The position numbers and the translations under genes are program-made. A stretch of DNA of 64,000 bases from positions 372,001 through 436,000 of the forward strand of contig NZ_JPVZ01000001.1 in NCBI RefSeq assembly GCF_001662875.1. The letters run 5' to 3'. Shown here in pieces: positions 28,976 to 36,566 of this stretch. This DNA comes from Thalassospira tepidiphila MCCC 1A03514 (lineage in GTDB: Bacteria > Pseudomonadota > Alphaproteobacteria > Rhodospirillales > Thalassospiraceae). The notes under the pieces were generated by a model, which searched no databases, was not told the DNA's origin, and saw only the letters and a list, made by a program, of their open reading frames with translations. Position 1 is the first letter of the stretch. Every line of letters begins with the position of its first letter.

Positions 28976-29353
28976 TCAAAAGGCATTTTTGTTGGCGTCA
29001 GCATCAAAACAGACCGACGCAATCAAGGGAGAAAGGGTAAACAAAGCGCCGAAATCGTCGGCTTCTGGCACCACACCATCGTCATGCACGACAACAGCCA
29101 TATGCCCAAAACCACCGAACCTCGTAACGCGACCGCCAGAAGCAACCACCCGTTCAAGGATCTCTGCCTCGGTCATGTCAAACGGGAACACCATCCCAAC
29201 CCCCTGAAGCGCTTCAGAAGGGCGATAGGACAGAATGACAAGCAGCACCACACCCGCAAAGGCAAACAGCCCCGTTGGCACAATCCCGCGCCAGCCATCT
29301 TCTTCCGAAGACAATCTTGGCGTCACTTCCGTATGTTTTTGAAATAATTCCAA
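28976..29353 (-). CDS. Small membrane protein of unknown function
   Basis: A 125-residue frame with one clear membrane segment ([16 protein letters not shown], about residues 28-45) and a soluble C-terminal part containing [22 protein letters not shown]. It starts with TTG behind a GGGATAG site, so the start is uncertain. Its stop overlaps a possible TTG start of the chemoreceptor, suggesting co-transcription and possibly an accessory sensor role, which is inference. I do not recognise a family. Confidence 0.6.
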   Translation of the reverse strand: MELFQKHTEVTPRLSSEEDGWRGIVPTGLFAFAGVVLLVILSYRPSEALQGVGMVFPFDMTEAEILERVVASGGRVTRFGGFGHMAVVVHDDGVVPEADDFGALFTLSPLIASVCFDADANKNAF

Positions 29354-29649
29354 TTACTATCCCAAAATATAAAACTGACCTCGAATGGATAGGCACCCTT
29401 TATGTATGCACTATACCGGCAAGCAACAAGGACACGCGGCGAGATGTTTCTGCGCCCTGGGCACAGTGTTCTTTGAAATCGACGAAGACGGCCGTCTATC
29501 TGGGATTATTTACGCAAATCATCTGATGCGGATCATGTTAACTGCCAAATAGATGGCGTCTTTGATCAGGCGCAATGGCACATAACAATATGTATAGGTC
29601 GAATAGGATTGATTAGATTGCTCGCACGATAAAATGGCGCAAAACAAAT
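29354..29649. other. AT-richer intergenic region without a supported gene
   Basis: This stretch lies between the small membrane protein and the Lrp-type gene, both leftward. It is more AT-rich than its neighbours and contains only short frames without ribosome sites. It should hold the promoter of the membrane protein/chemoreceptor pair, but I cannot pick one with confidence. Confidence 0.4.
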
Positions 29650-29675
29650 AAACCGGCGCTTCTGGGCGCCGGTTT
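29650..29675 (-). terminator. Terminator of the Lrp-type regulator gene
   Basis: AAACCGGCGC and GCGCCGGTTT pair with a short loop; on the minus strand ATTTGTTTTG follows. It is 45 bp beyond the stop codon. Confidence 0.75.
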
Positions 29676-29720
29676 CTGCGGGGTTCGTCAGGAATGTCAG
29701 ATGTCGTAAAAACTGACTAA

Positions 29721-30206
29721 TCAGTCTTCGACCTCAATATCGATCGGCACTCCGGGCATGTTTTTCGCAGTGCGAATCGAAAGTGCCGACTTAACGTGAT
29801 TGACGTTCTCGGCAACTGTCAGTTCGGTGGTCAGGAATTTCTGATATTCATCCCAGCTGTGCGAGACGATTTTCAGAAGAAAGTCCATTTCACCCGCCAC
29901 CATGTGGCATTCGCGGACTTCCGGCCAAGCGGCCGCGCGGGCTTCAAATGCACGCAGATCATGTTCTGCCTGGCTGGCAAGCCCGACCATTGCAAACACA
30001 GTCACGTTGTAGCCCAGCGCCTGTGCATCCACATCGGCATGATAGCCCTGAATGAAACCGGTTTCCTCGAGTGCGCGCACACGACGCAAACAGGGGGGCG
30101 CTGAAATACCTGCACGGCGTGCAAGTTCCACATTGGTCATGCGGCCATCTTCCTGCAGATCGCGCAAAATTCTGCGGTCGATCTTGTCGAGTTTGACCCG
30201 TTGCAT
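29721..30206 (-). CDS. Lrp/AsnC-family transcriptional regulator
   Basis: A 161-residue protein with an N-terminal helix-turn-helix (LDKIDRRILRDLQEDGRMTNVELARRAGISAPPCLRRVRALEE) and a C-terminal RAM/AsnC ligand domain (about residues 70-150). Such proteins sense amino acids. The ATG at 30206 has GAGGAATAA upstream, and a promoter (TTGCCA-N16-TAATAT, minus strand 30277-30250) fits a 37-nt leader. It is divergent from trxB; no obvious amino-acid target gene adjoins it. Confidence 0.92.
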   Translation of the reverse strand: MQRVKLDKIDRRILRDLQEDGRMTNVELARRAGISAPPCLRRVRALEETGFIQGYHADVDAQALGYNVTVFAMVGLASQAEHDLRAFEARAAAWPEVRECHMVAGEMDFLLKIVSHSWDEYQKFLTTELTVAENVNHVKSALSIRTAKNMPGVPIDIEVED

Positions 30207-30551
30207 TTATTCCTCGATTCTGTGCGCGAAACTTACCCCGATTGAAACAATATTACAGCGAGGCAAGTTGCTGGCAATAATATAATCCGCATCAGAATGC
30301 AATCTTGTGCTTGGATGCCGTAACTGAAAACGCTGAAAAATCTGCTTTTTGGCGCAAATTTCCGCCATCCTGCACGACCATTCCGATACCCGTCGATGCC
30401 ACAATGAAACTACCTGTTTCAAACGTAAAATTTCACCATTCAAAAAACGCGAAACAAGCTGCTCAAACTTTGCGTGAAGCGGTTGCGTCTTGCCCGGACT
30501 GCCCATATGTTCGATCTCTGTTTTTACTCATCTCGGACGTATACAAAGAAC
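30207..30551. promoter_or_regulatory. Lrp-trxB divergent intergenic region
   Basis: No gene is supported. On the minus strand TTGCCA (30277-30272) and TAATAT (30255-30250), spaced 16 bp, form a likely promoter for the Lrp-type gene, with transcription from about 30243. I see no equally clear promoter for trxB; the frame of trxB stays open upstream to 30474 but without family similarity. Confidence 0.5.
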
Positions 30552-31502
30552 ATGGCCCAGGAACATCAGACCAAAGTCCTCATCATTGGCTCCGGCCCTG
30601 CCGGGTACACCGCAGCGATTTATGCCGCGCGCGCGAACCTTGAACCTATGATGGTGATGGGTCTTCAGCCGGGTGGCCAGTTGACGATCACCACTGATGT
30701 CGAAAACTATCCTGGCTTCGCTGATGTCATTCAGGGTCCGTGGCTGATGGACCAGATGAAGGCCCAGGCCGAGCATGTCGGCACCAAAATGGTGCATGAC
30801 CTGATCACCGAAGTCGATTTCTCCAAACGTCCGTTCGTCTGCAAGGGCGACTCCGGTGATACGTACATCGCAGACACGGTCATCATCTCGACCGGCGCGC
30901 AGGCGCGCTGGCTTGGCCTTCCGGGCGAAGAGAAGTTCAATGGCCGTGGCGTTTCGGCCTGCGCGACCTGTGATGGTTTCTTCTATCGCAACAAGCCGGT
31001 CACGGTTGTCGGTGGCGGTAACACCGCGGTTGAAGAAGCCCTTTATCTTGCCGGTATCTGCTCCAAGGTCACCCTGATCCATCGCCGCGATGAACTGCGT
31101 GCGGAAAAAATGCTCCAGGACCGTTTGCTGAAGCATGAAAAGATCGAGGTTGTCTGGGACAGCGTTGTCGAAGACATTCTTGGCGGTGATGGTCCGATGG
31201 ACGGCGTCGAGGGTGTACGCGTCCGCAACGTCAAAACCGATGCGCTACTTGATATCCCGGCCGACGGTTTCTTTGTTGCCATCGGCCATGATCCGGCAAC
31301 GGCTGTGTTCAAAGGCCAAGTCAACATGGATGACGAGAACTATATCCTCGTCAAGCCGGGCAGCACGGTGACCAATATCGAAGGCGTCTTTGCCGCAGGC
31401 GACGTTACCGACAAGGTCTATCGTCAGGCGGTGACTGCGGCTGGTATGGGCTGCATGGCCGCCCTTGAGGCAGAAAAGTTCATCGCAGAGCAAGAAGCCT
31501 GA
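30552..31502 (+). CDS. trxB: Thioredoxin-disulfide reductase
   Basis: A 316-residue FAD/NADPH enzyme. The FAD-binding motif is GSGPAGYTAAIYAARA near the start, the redox-active CATC sits at ACATCDGFFYR, and the NADPH motif is VVGGGNTAVEEALYL. It reduces thioredoxin with NADPH. The start at 30552 (MAQEHQTKV) matches the family; the upstream extension to 30474 does not. It is followed by a strong terminator, then a LysR gene. Confidence 0.97.
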   Translation: MAQEHQTKVLIIGSGPAGYTAAIYAARANLEPMMVMGLQPGGQLTITTDVENYPGFADVIQGPWLMDQMKAQAEHVGTKMVHDLITEVDFSKRPFVCKGDSGDTYIADTVIISTGAQARWLGLPGEEKFNGRGVSACATCDGFFYRNKPVTVVGGGNTAVEEALYLAGICSKVTLIHRRDELRAEKMLQDRLLKHEKIEVVWDSVVEDILGGDGPMDGVEGVRVRNVKTDALLDIPADGFFVAIGHDPATAVFKGQVNMDDENYILVKPGSTVTNIEGVFAAGDVTDKVYRQAVTAAGMGCMAALEAEKFIAEQEA

Positions 31503-31813
31503 TCTTCTGGCGCAAATGAGCCTAAAGACCAAAGGGGACGCATCTGGCGTCCCCTTTTTTAATCGTTTCAAACGGCCGCGATCCGGCCAATTGACTGACA
31601 TTGCGTCGAAAACCGCACCACGCCATGGACTTTGCAGGAAAATGTCTTCTTGCAGAAAATGTCACAGGCCTCATATTGATTGAATAATCATGCACTTGGT
31701 CAAAGCTTGTGATGCACTTAATAGTGTGGAAACCAAATTGGCCATAAAAGAAGAGAACAATTATCAGGGGTCCTGCGCATCGACCGTGCGCTGGCACATC
31801 TAGGAGCAGGTCT
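31503..31813. other. trxB-LysR intergenic region
   Basis: Apart from the trxB terminator at 31531-31560, I see no gene. The LysR promoter should lie in the AT-rich part around 31670-31760. Confidence 0.4.
31531..31560 (+). terminator. Terminator of trxB
   Basis: AAAGGGGACGC and GCGTCCCCTTT form an 11-bp stem followed by T, 28 bp after the stop. Confidence 0.9.
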
Positions 31814-32746
31814 ATGGACTGGGACAAGCTGCGTGTTTTTCACGCTGTTGCCGAAGCCGGGAGCTTCACCCACGCAGGGGAAAACCTTAATCTGAGCCAG
31901 TCGGCCGTCAGCCGACAGATCAGCGCACTCGAAGAAAGCGTGAAAGTCCCGCTTTTCCATCGCCATGCGCGTGGCCTGATCCTGACAGAACAGGGCGAGC
32001 TGCTGTATCGCACAGCACATGATGTTTTTGCCAAGCTTTCCATGGCAGAAGCCCGCATTCGCGAATCAAAGGAACGGCCGAGCGGTCCGCTCAAGGTCAC
32101 GACAACCGTGGCCTTCGGTTCGACCTGGCTGACGCCCCGCATCAACGAGTTCCTTGAACGGTATCCGGAAATCGAACTGTCGCTGGTGCTCAATGACGAG
32201 GAACTCGATCTTGCCATGCGCGAGGCCGATGTTGCCATCCGCATGCAGCCGCCCCGTCAGGCCGACCTTGTCCAGCGCCAGCTGATGACGCTGCGCTATC
32301 ACGTGTTTGCATCGCCGGAATACATCAAGCAACACGGCATGCCCAAAACACCAGAAGACCTCAAGGACCATCGCCTGATCATCTATGGCGCGGATGCCCG
32401 TCCGCCGGTTTCCAACGTCAACTGGATGATGGCAACCGCACAGCAGTTCAAACCGGACATGCGCCCGATCCTGAAGCTTAACAATATCTATGGCATTTTC
32501 CGCGCCACCGAATCCGGTCTTGGTATTTCGGCACTGCCCGATTACTTGCTGCCAACCAACAGCAATCTGGTCCGCATCTTGCCGGAACTCGAAGGGCCAA
32601 GTTTTGACGCCTATTTCGTCTATCCGGAAGAACTGCGGCACTCCAAACGTATCGCCGTATTCCGTGATTTCCTGATCGAGGAAATTTCAAAGGTCAAAGC
32701 AAAGGCCGCGGCAGCCGCCAGCGCCAGTGCCACGACCGAGAAATAG
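31814..32746 (+). CDS. LysR-family transcriptional regulator
   Basis: A 310-residue LysR protein with the winged helix-turn-helix at residues 1-60 (FHAVAEAGSFTHAGENLNLSQSAVSRQISALEE) and a periplasmic-binding-like effector domain. The C-terminus ends in an Ala/Lys-rich tail. CTAGGAGCAGG precedes the ATG. The effector and targets are not visible from context; trxB lies just upstream on the same strand but behind a terminator. Confidence 0.92.
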   Translation: MDWDKLRVFHAVAEAGSFTHAGENLNLSQSAVSRQISALEESVKVPLFHRHARGLILTEQGELLYRTAHDVFAKLSMAEARIRESKERPSGPLKVTTTVAFGSTWLTPRINEFLERYPEIELSLVLNDEELDLAMREADVAIRMQPPRQADLVQRQLMTLRYHVFASPEYIKQHGMPKTPEDLKDHRLIIYGADARPPVSNVNWMMATAQQFKPDMRPILKLNNIYGIFRATESGLGISALPDYLLPTNSNLVRILPELEGPSFDAYFVYPEELRHSKRIAVFRDFLIEEISKVKAKAAAAASASATTEK

Positions 32747-32778
32747 AATTCCGGACATCATCTTCTATCCGATTCTGC

Positions 32779-32803
32779 AACAGCCCGGCACTGCCGGGCT
32801 GTT
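32779..32803 (+). terminator. Hairpin after the LysR gene
   Basis: AACAGCCCGGC and GCCGGGCTGTT form a perfect 11-bp stem with a three-base loop, 32 bp after the stop; the T run is poor. Confidence 0.65.
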
Positions 32804-32964
32804 GGCGTTTATGGGGTGTTTTACCAATATCGGGGCACATCAAATATCAGTCGTGCCATAATGTCTTAAAATTGCTGACATTTTATTGTCATGCGCCTGA
32901 CGCATGGTTGACTTGTAGTCATTCTATTTTTGGTCCACCCAAGGATCACTTATATTCATATCAT

Positions 32965-33134
32965 AAGTTGTGAGCATCCGCACAAAGCGAGCTTGCTCCG
33001 GCTTCCTGATCTTTGGACGATCCGTCCGCCGGAACGATATCCGGCCTGGAATCTTCAAGAGATTCCCTACGTCTCCCAGACGTAAGCCTCCCTGTTGATC
33101 TTGCCGGTAGCTCCCCCGCTACCGGCTTTTTTTT
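32965..33134 (+). ncRNA. Candidate small RNA A (C-loop hairpin family)
   Basis: No coding frame fits here. The core CCTACGTCTCCCAGACGT (33066-33083) forms a 6-bp stem with a CCC loop and is followed by AAGCCTCCCTG, an anti-Shine-Dalgarno-like stretch. A perfect terminator follows: GCCGGTAGC (33103-33111), TCCCCC loop, GCTACCGGC, then eight T. The 5' end is a guess from a weak promoter (TTGGTC-N17-TATTCA, 32930-32958). The core recurs almost unchanged 372 bp downstream in RNA B. The design matches trans-acting alphaproteobacterial sRNAs that block ribosome sites with CCUCC loops. Confidence 0.72.
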
Positions 33135-33225
33135 GTGCCCCTGCACAATGAATTATCCCCGCAAACAGTGATCTAGCCAGAAAACCGTCAGAACGAACTC
33201 GTAAAACCGTATAAATATCAAATAC

Positions 33226-33255
33226 TTGACATCATTCTAAACGTCCCAATATATT
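33226..33255 (+). promoter_or_regulatory. Sigma-70 promoter for small RNA B
   Basis: TTGACA (33226-33231) and TATATT (33250-33255) are spaced 18 bp, close to consensus. Predicted start is near 33262. Confidence 0.65.
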
Positions 33256-33261
33256 TATGCA

Positions 33262-33508
33262 GAAAATGCATGGCTGAAAAAGCAATTTGGCAGTGGTCAT
33301 TATCGTCAAAAACGCTATCTTCTCCCTCGAACCGCAGCGGAACACTCCGCACCGCGGTACAGAGTTTTCTCCCTGACCGATTATGTCGGTCTTTAGCCGG
33401 ACGCCCTGTCCGGCTTACCCAGGGCCCTGCGAAGGGTCCTACGTCTCCCAGACGTGAAGCCTCCCTGATAAACTTGCCGGGCACATTTGTTGCCCGGCTT
33501 TTTTTTTT
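33262..33508 (+). ncRNA. Candidate small RNA B (C-loop hairpin family)
   Basis: The second copy of the family. The core at 33438-33467 (CCTACGTCTCCCAGACGT then GAAGCCTCCCTG) differs from RNA A by one inserted G. The terminator stem GCCGGGCA (33476-33483) / TGCCCGGC (33491-33498) is followed by ten T. Upstream are further small hairpins and C-rich single-stranded pieces (CTTCTCCCTCG, TTTTCTCCCTG). A near-consensus promoter fixes the likely 5' end. If a second start exists closer to the core, the RNA would be shorter. Confidence 0.74.
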
Positions 33509-33670
33509 GCTTTATCGACCTCCTCGCCTTCTCCCCATTGCGCCTGCTCGCACGCAGCTGTGATCAGCCGTCACCCGATCTCGACTTGGCAAGTGCCGCC
33601 CTTGGTTTCACTATGGGCAATCACTGTGTCCAATAGGGACACCCATCTGCATGATCGGGACATCGGCTCC

Positions 33671-35059
33671 ATGAAAAGCACGCTGAGCGCCTTCCTGTTT
33701 GGCAAGAATGCCAACAGCCACCTGCCAGAGCGCGTCCAGAGCGCGATCGAAAAACAACAATATGAAAGCGAAAAGCTGATCGGCTGGGTGCAGTTGTTGC
33801 TGGTCACGATCTTTGCAAGCCTCTATGCCATCTCCCCCAAAACCGTGATGTCCGATGGCATCCATCCGGTGCCATGGGCATTGGGCCTGTATTACCTGTT
33901 TACCCTCAAACGCCTTGCCCTGACCTATCGCAACAAGCTCTCGACCTGGTTCCTGACTGTTTCGGTGATCGCCGATATCGGTCTTCTGATGGTCCTGATC
34001 TGGAGCTTCCATATCCAGTACATGCAGCCAGCAAGCTTTTATCTCAAAGCGCCGACCGTGCTCTATGTCTTCATCTTCATTGCGTTGCGCAGCCTGCGCT
34101 TTGATCCGCGCTATATCCTGATAGCTGGCGGGACAGCGGCGGCAGGCTGGATCATTCTGACTGGCTATGTCATCTGGTCGGAGGGCGGCAAAAGCATGAT
34201 CACGCGTGATTATGTGACCTACCTGACCTCAAACTCGATCCTGATCGGGGCTGAAATTGACAAGATTATCGCCATTTTGCTGGTTACGGCTGTTCTGACC
34301 GTCGCCGTGATGCGGGCCAAAAGATCGTTTATCCGGGCTGTCACGGATGAAATTGCCGCCCGCGATCTGTCGCGCTTTGTGTCACCCGAAATTGCCGATC
34401 GCATTACCCATGCCGAACAACAGATCAGGCCCGGCGGCGGTGAAGCAGTCAACGCGACGGTAATGTTCACCGACATCGAAGGATTTTCATCAATCGCCGA
34501 AAAGCTCGCGCCAAAAGAACTGGCCACCATGCTCAATGAATATTTCACCGAAACCAACGCGGTGATTTCGCATTTTGGCGGGGTCATCACCCAGTTTGAA
34601 GGCGACGCGATGCTGATCACCTTTAATGCCGTGACCCCCGACACCGATCACGCACTCAATGCCGTGCGCACCGCCCTTGCCATTCAGGAGCTCGCCAATC
34701 GGCGCATTTATTCTCATGGCGGGCGGTTGAAAACCCGCTGCGGGATCAATTCAGGTGAAATTGTTCTGGGTGCGGTCGGCTCCGAAAGCCGCCTGACCTT
34801 TACGGTGCATGGTGACAACGTCAATATCGCCTCGCGGCTTGAGGCACTGAACAAGGAGTTCGGCACCTATATCCTTGCAACGGAAGATACAGTCCGTGCC
34901 TGCGGCAACCACGATGATATTCCGGCATGGACGCCGCGCGGCGATGTCACGGTGCGGGGCCGGGAAAACCCGACAAAGATCTTCTCTCTCACACCAATCA
35001 AAATCACCGGTCACACCCCGGCGCAAGACACGGCCCGCCAGACGGTATCACGCGCCTGA
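33671..35059 (+). CDS. Membrane class III adenylate/guanylate cyclase
   Basis: About 462 residues. Six hydrophobic segments fill residues ~40-235, and a class III catalytic domain follows. The metal aspartates (FTDIEGF and GDAM) and the transition-state Asn/Arg (HGDNVNIASRLE) are present. The position that usually carries the ATP-specifying lysine reads glutamine (TQFEGDA), so substrate choice is unclear. The open frame starts at 33560, but only from ATG 33671 does it look like protein; the ribosome site is weak, so the start is uncertain. Two candidate sRNAs lie on each side, all pointing toward this gene. Confidence 0.88.
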   Translation: MKSTLSAFLFGKNANSHLPERVQSAIEKQQYESEKLIGWVQLLLVTIFASLYAISPKTVMSDGIHPVPWALGLYYLFTLKRLALTYRNKLSTWFLTVSVIADIGLLMVLIWSFHIQYMQPASFYLKAPTVLYVFIFIALRSLRFDPRYILIAGGTAAAGWIILTGYVIWSEGGKSMITRDYVTYLTSNSILIGAEIDKIIAILLVTAVLTVAVMRAKRSFIRAVTDEIAARDLSRFVSPEIADRITHAEQQIRPGGGEAVNATVMFTDIEGFSSIAEKLAPKELATMLNEYFTETNAVISHFGGVITQFEGDAMLITFNAVTPDTDHALNAVRTALAIQELANRRIYSHGGRLKTRCGINSGEIVLGAVGSESRLTFTVHGDNVNIASRLEALNKEFGTYILATEDTVRACGNHDDIPAWTPRGDVTVRGRENPTKIFSLTPIKITGHTPAQDTARQTVSRA

Positions 35060-35090
35060 AAATCGTGACCAAACGGCACGTCCAGGACAA

Positions 35091-35269
35091 ATTAAAAGCC
35101 CGGGGAGCTGTAAGCTCGCCCGGGCTTTGGGGACAGATGGTCTTGGGGAGACCTGTCAGATGCGCTGCCTTGCCCGTGGGGTGCATGACGCCTTGGGGGA
35201 TAAGGGCGTCCGTTCCGGGCCTCGATGCGCCGTGAGGGAGGGGCACGGCATCGAAGTTTTCGCATCCGA
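35091..35269 (-). ncRNA. Candidate small RNA C (C-loop hairpin family)
   Basis: Read leftward. The hairpin GGTCTCCCCAAGACC (35153-35139) shares GTCTCCC..AGAC with RNAs A and B, and is followed by CTGTCCCC and a terminator (35128-35091: AAGCCCGGG...CCCGGGCTT then TTAATT). The 5' part holds more C-rich loops (CCCCTCCCTC, TATCCCCC, CACCCC). A block shared with RNA D, GGCATATTC..AACTGTC (35285-35265), probably marks promoter and start, which I place near 35269. A 144-codon frame crosses this region but ignores the structure and lacks a ribosome site. Confidence 0.68.
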
Positions 35270-35391
35270 CAGTTAGGAATATGCCTTTGAAATGCGGCTC
35301 AAAATACGGTGTCTGATGACCATTTGGGGGCAAATTGGGGCAATTGCGGCGGCGCTGATATGGGGTGATCTTGCTGCCCCGCCATCCGGAC

Positions 35392-35554
35392 AAAAAAGTG
35401 GGGCGGGATAAAACCCGCCCCAATCTATTCGGGGTCATTCATGGTCTTGGGGAGACCAAGTCAGCCGGGGTATTTCAGGTGGGGGAACAACCTGAAACCA
35501 TCTGGGCCAGTATCGTGAGGGGGGACAGAGACTGCTGACCACGTCCTCGACTGA
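35392..35554 (-). ncRNA. Candidate small RNA D (C-loop hairpin family)
   Basis: Read leftward. It has the same core as RNA C, GGTCTCCCCAAGACCAT (35457-35441). The terminator GGGGCGGG (35422 down) / CCCGCCCC ends in ACTTTTTT (35392). C-rich single-stranded segments recur: CTGTCCCCCCTCACG, TTCCCCCACC, ATACCCC, TGACCCC. The upstream block GGCATATTCTCAACTGTC (35570-35553) matches RNA C. About 163 nt, similar to A and C. Confidence 0.68.
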
Positions 35555-35821
35555 CAGTTGAGAATATGCCCGGAAATCAAGGCGGGAAAACAGGTCACAT
35601 TGGGCCATTTCAGGGCGAATTGTGTTCCAATAAAGGCACCTGAAACGCAACATGTTGATTTCATTGAATTCAACTGTCGCCCATCAAACCCAAAAGAACC
35701 ATATCGGCTTTTCTTTTGATCAGTAACACAGACAAATACCCGGGTTTTTGTCGGGTTTGGATGATGCCAAGCGCCTGAAAACCACGTTGCGGGACCCTTA
35801 AAAATAACCCCACTTCCTTTA

Positions 35822-35858
35822 ATAGAATTGCCCTATCGCAAACAGTTAGACAATCAAT
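35822..35858. promoter_or_regulatory. Possible OxyR site upstream of dps
   Basis: ATAG-N7-CTAT (35822-35836) matches two adjacent tetranucleotides of the OxyR consensus at the right spacing. The next two positions (AGTT, CAAT) are poor. It lies about 90-125 bp before the dps start, and OxyR is encoded at 50396. Confidence 0.5.
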
Positions 35859-35947
35859 TGGTGTAATTAACAGCTGTCATTCATACTGCCTTCAACACGA
35901 AAAAGCACAAAGCCCGCTTGGATTGAAAGCGGCGAAAGGAGATAAAC

Positions 35948-36418
35948 ATGCAGATCGATATCGGCATCAATGAATCCAACCGCACCGCTATCGCCGACGG
36001 ACTTGGCCGCGTTCTGGCCGACAGCTATGCGCTCTATCTGAAAACGCACAATTTCCACTGGAACGTGACGGGTCCGATGTTCCAGACCCTGCACACCATG
36101 TTTGAAGAACAGTACACCGAACTGGCAACCGCGATTGACGAAGTCGCCGAACGTATCCGTTCGCTGGGTGCCTATGCGCCGGCCAGCTTCTCGGCTTACG
36201 GCGAACTGACGGCGATCAAGGAAGAAAAAGGTGTTCCTGCCGCCAAGGACATGATTGCACAACTGGTCGAAGGCCATGAAACCGTGATCAAGACCGCGCG
36301 TTCGCTCTATCCGATTTGCGATAGCTCGGACGATGACGCCACCGCAGACCTTCTGACCGCCCGTATTCAGGTCCATGAAAAAACTGCCTGGATGCTGCGC
36401 TCCCTGCTTGAAGGCTAA
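35948..36418 (+). CDS. dps: Dps-family DNA-binding ferritin-like protein
   Basis: A 156-residue protein with the Dps ferroxidase pattern: [14 protein letters not shown], then [23 protein letters not shown]. It forms dodecamers that oxidise and store iron with peroxide as oxidant, sparing DNA from Fenton damage. GAAAGGAG precedes the ATG. The N-terminus lacks the long Lys/Arg tail of E. coli Dps, so DNA binding may be weak. It stands alone between the sRNA region and a terminator. Confidence 0.95.
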   Translation: MQIDIGINESNRTAIADGLGRVLADSYALYLKTHNFHWNVTGPMFQTLHTMFEEQYTELATAIDEVAERIRSLGAYAPASFSAYGELTAIKEEKGVPAAKDMIAQLVEGHETVIKTARSLYPICDSSDDDATADLLTARIQVHEKTAWMLRSLLEG

Positions 36419-36444
36419 GCACCAACTTTTCGCGTCCCCAACGC

Positions 36445-36475
36445 AAAACGGCCCGGAACATTCCGGGCCGTTTTT
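36445..36475 (+). terminator. Terminator of dps
   Basis: AAAACGGCCCGGAA and TTCCGGGCCGTTTT form a 14-bp stem with a two-base loop and a T run, 27 bp after the stop. Confidence 0.9.
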
Positions 36476-36524
36476 ATATATGTGCGTCACAAGAACACCA
36501 CACCCTTGCGACGCACGATGCCTG

Positions 36525-36550
36525 TGACCGGGAAAGGAGCAACCCGGTCA
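36525..36550 (-). other. Hairpin downstream of the TRAP binding-protein gene
   Basis: TGACCGGG and CCCGGTCA pair with a 10-nt loop, 17 bp past the leftward stop. No T run, so it is a weak terminator candidate. Confidence 0.45.
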
Positions 36551-36566
36551 GCAGGCTGAAAGCTAC

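Noticed and set aside
33270-33563. A 97-codon plus-strand frame across RNA B
   Set aside because: It has no ribosome site and runs through the terminator with its ten-T run.
35004-35438. A 144-codon minus-strand frame across candidate RNAs C and D
   Set aside because: It crosses an intrinsic terminator and both hairpins, has no ribosome site and low protein-like character. The RNA reading explains the structure better.
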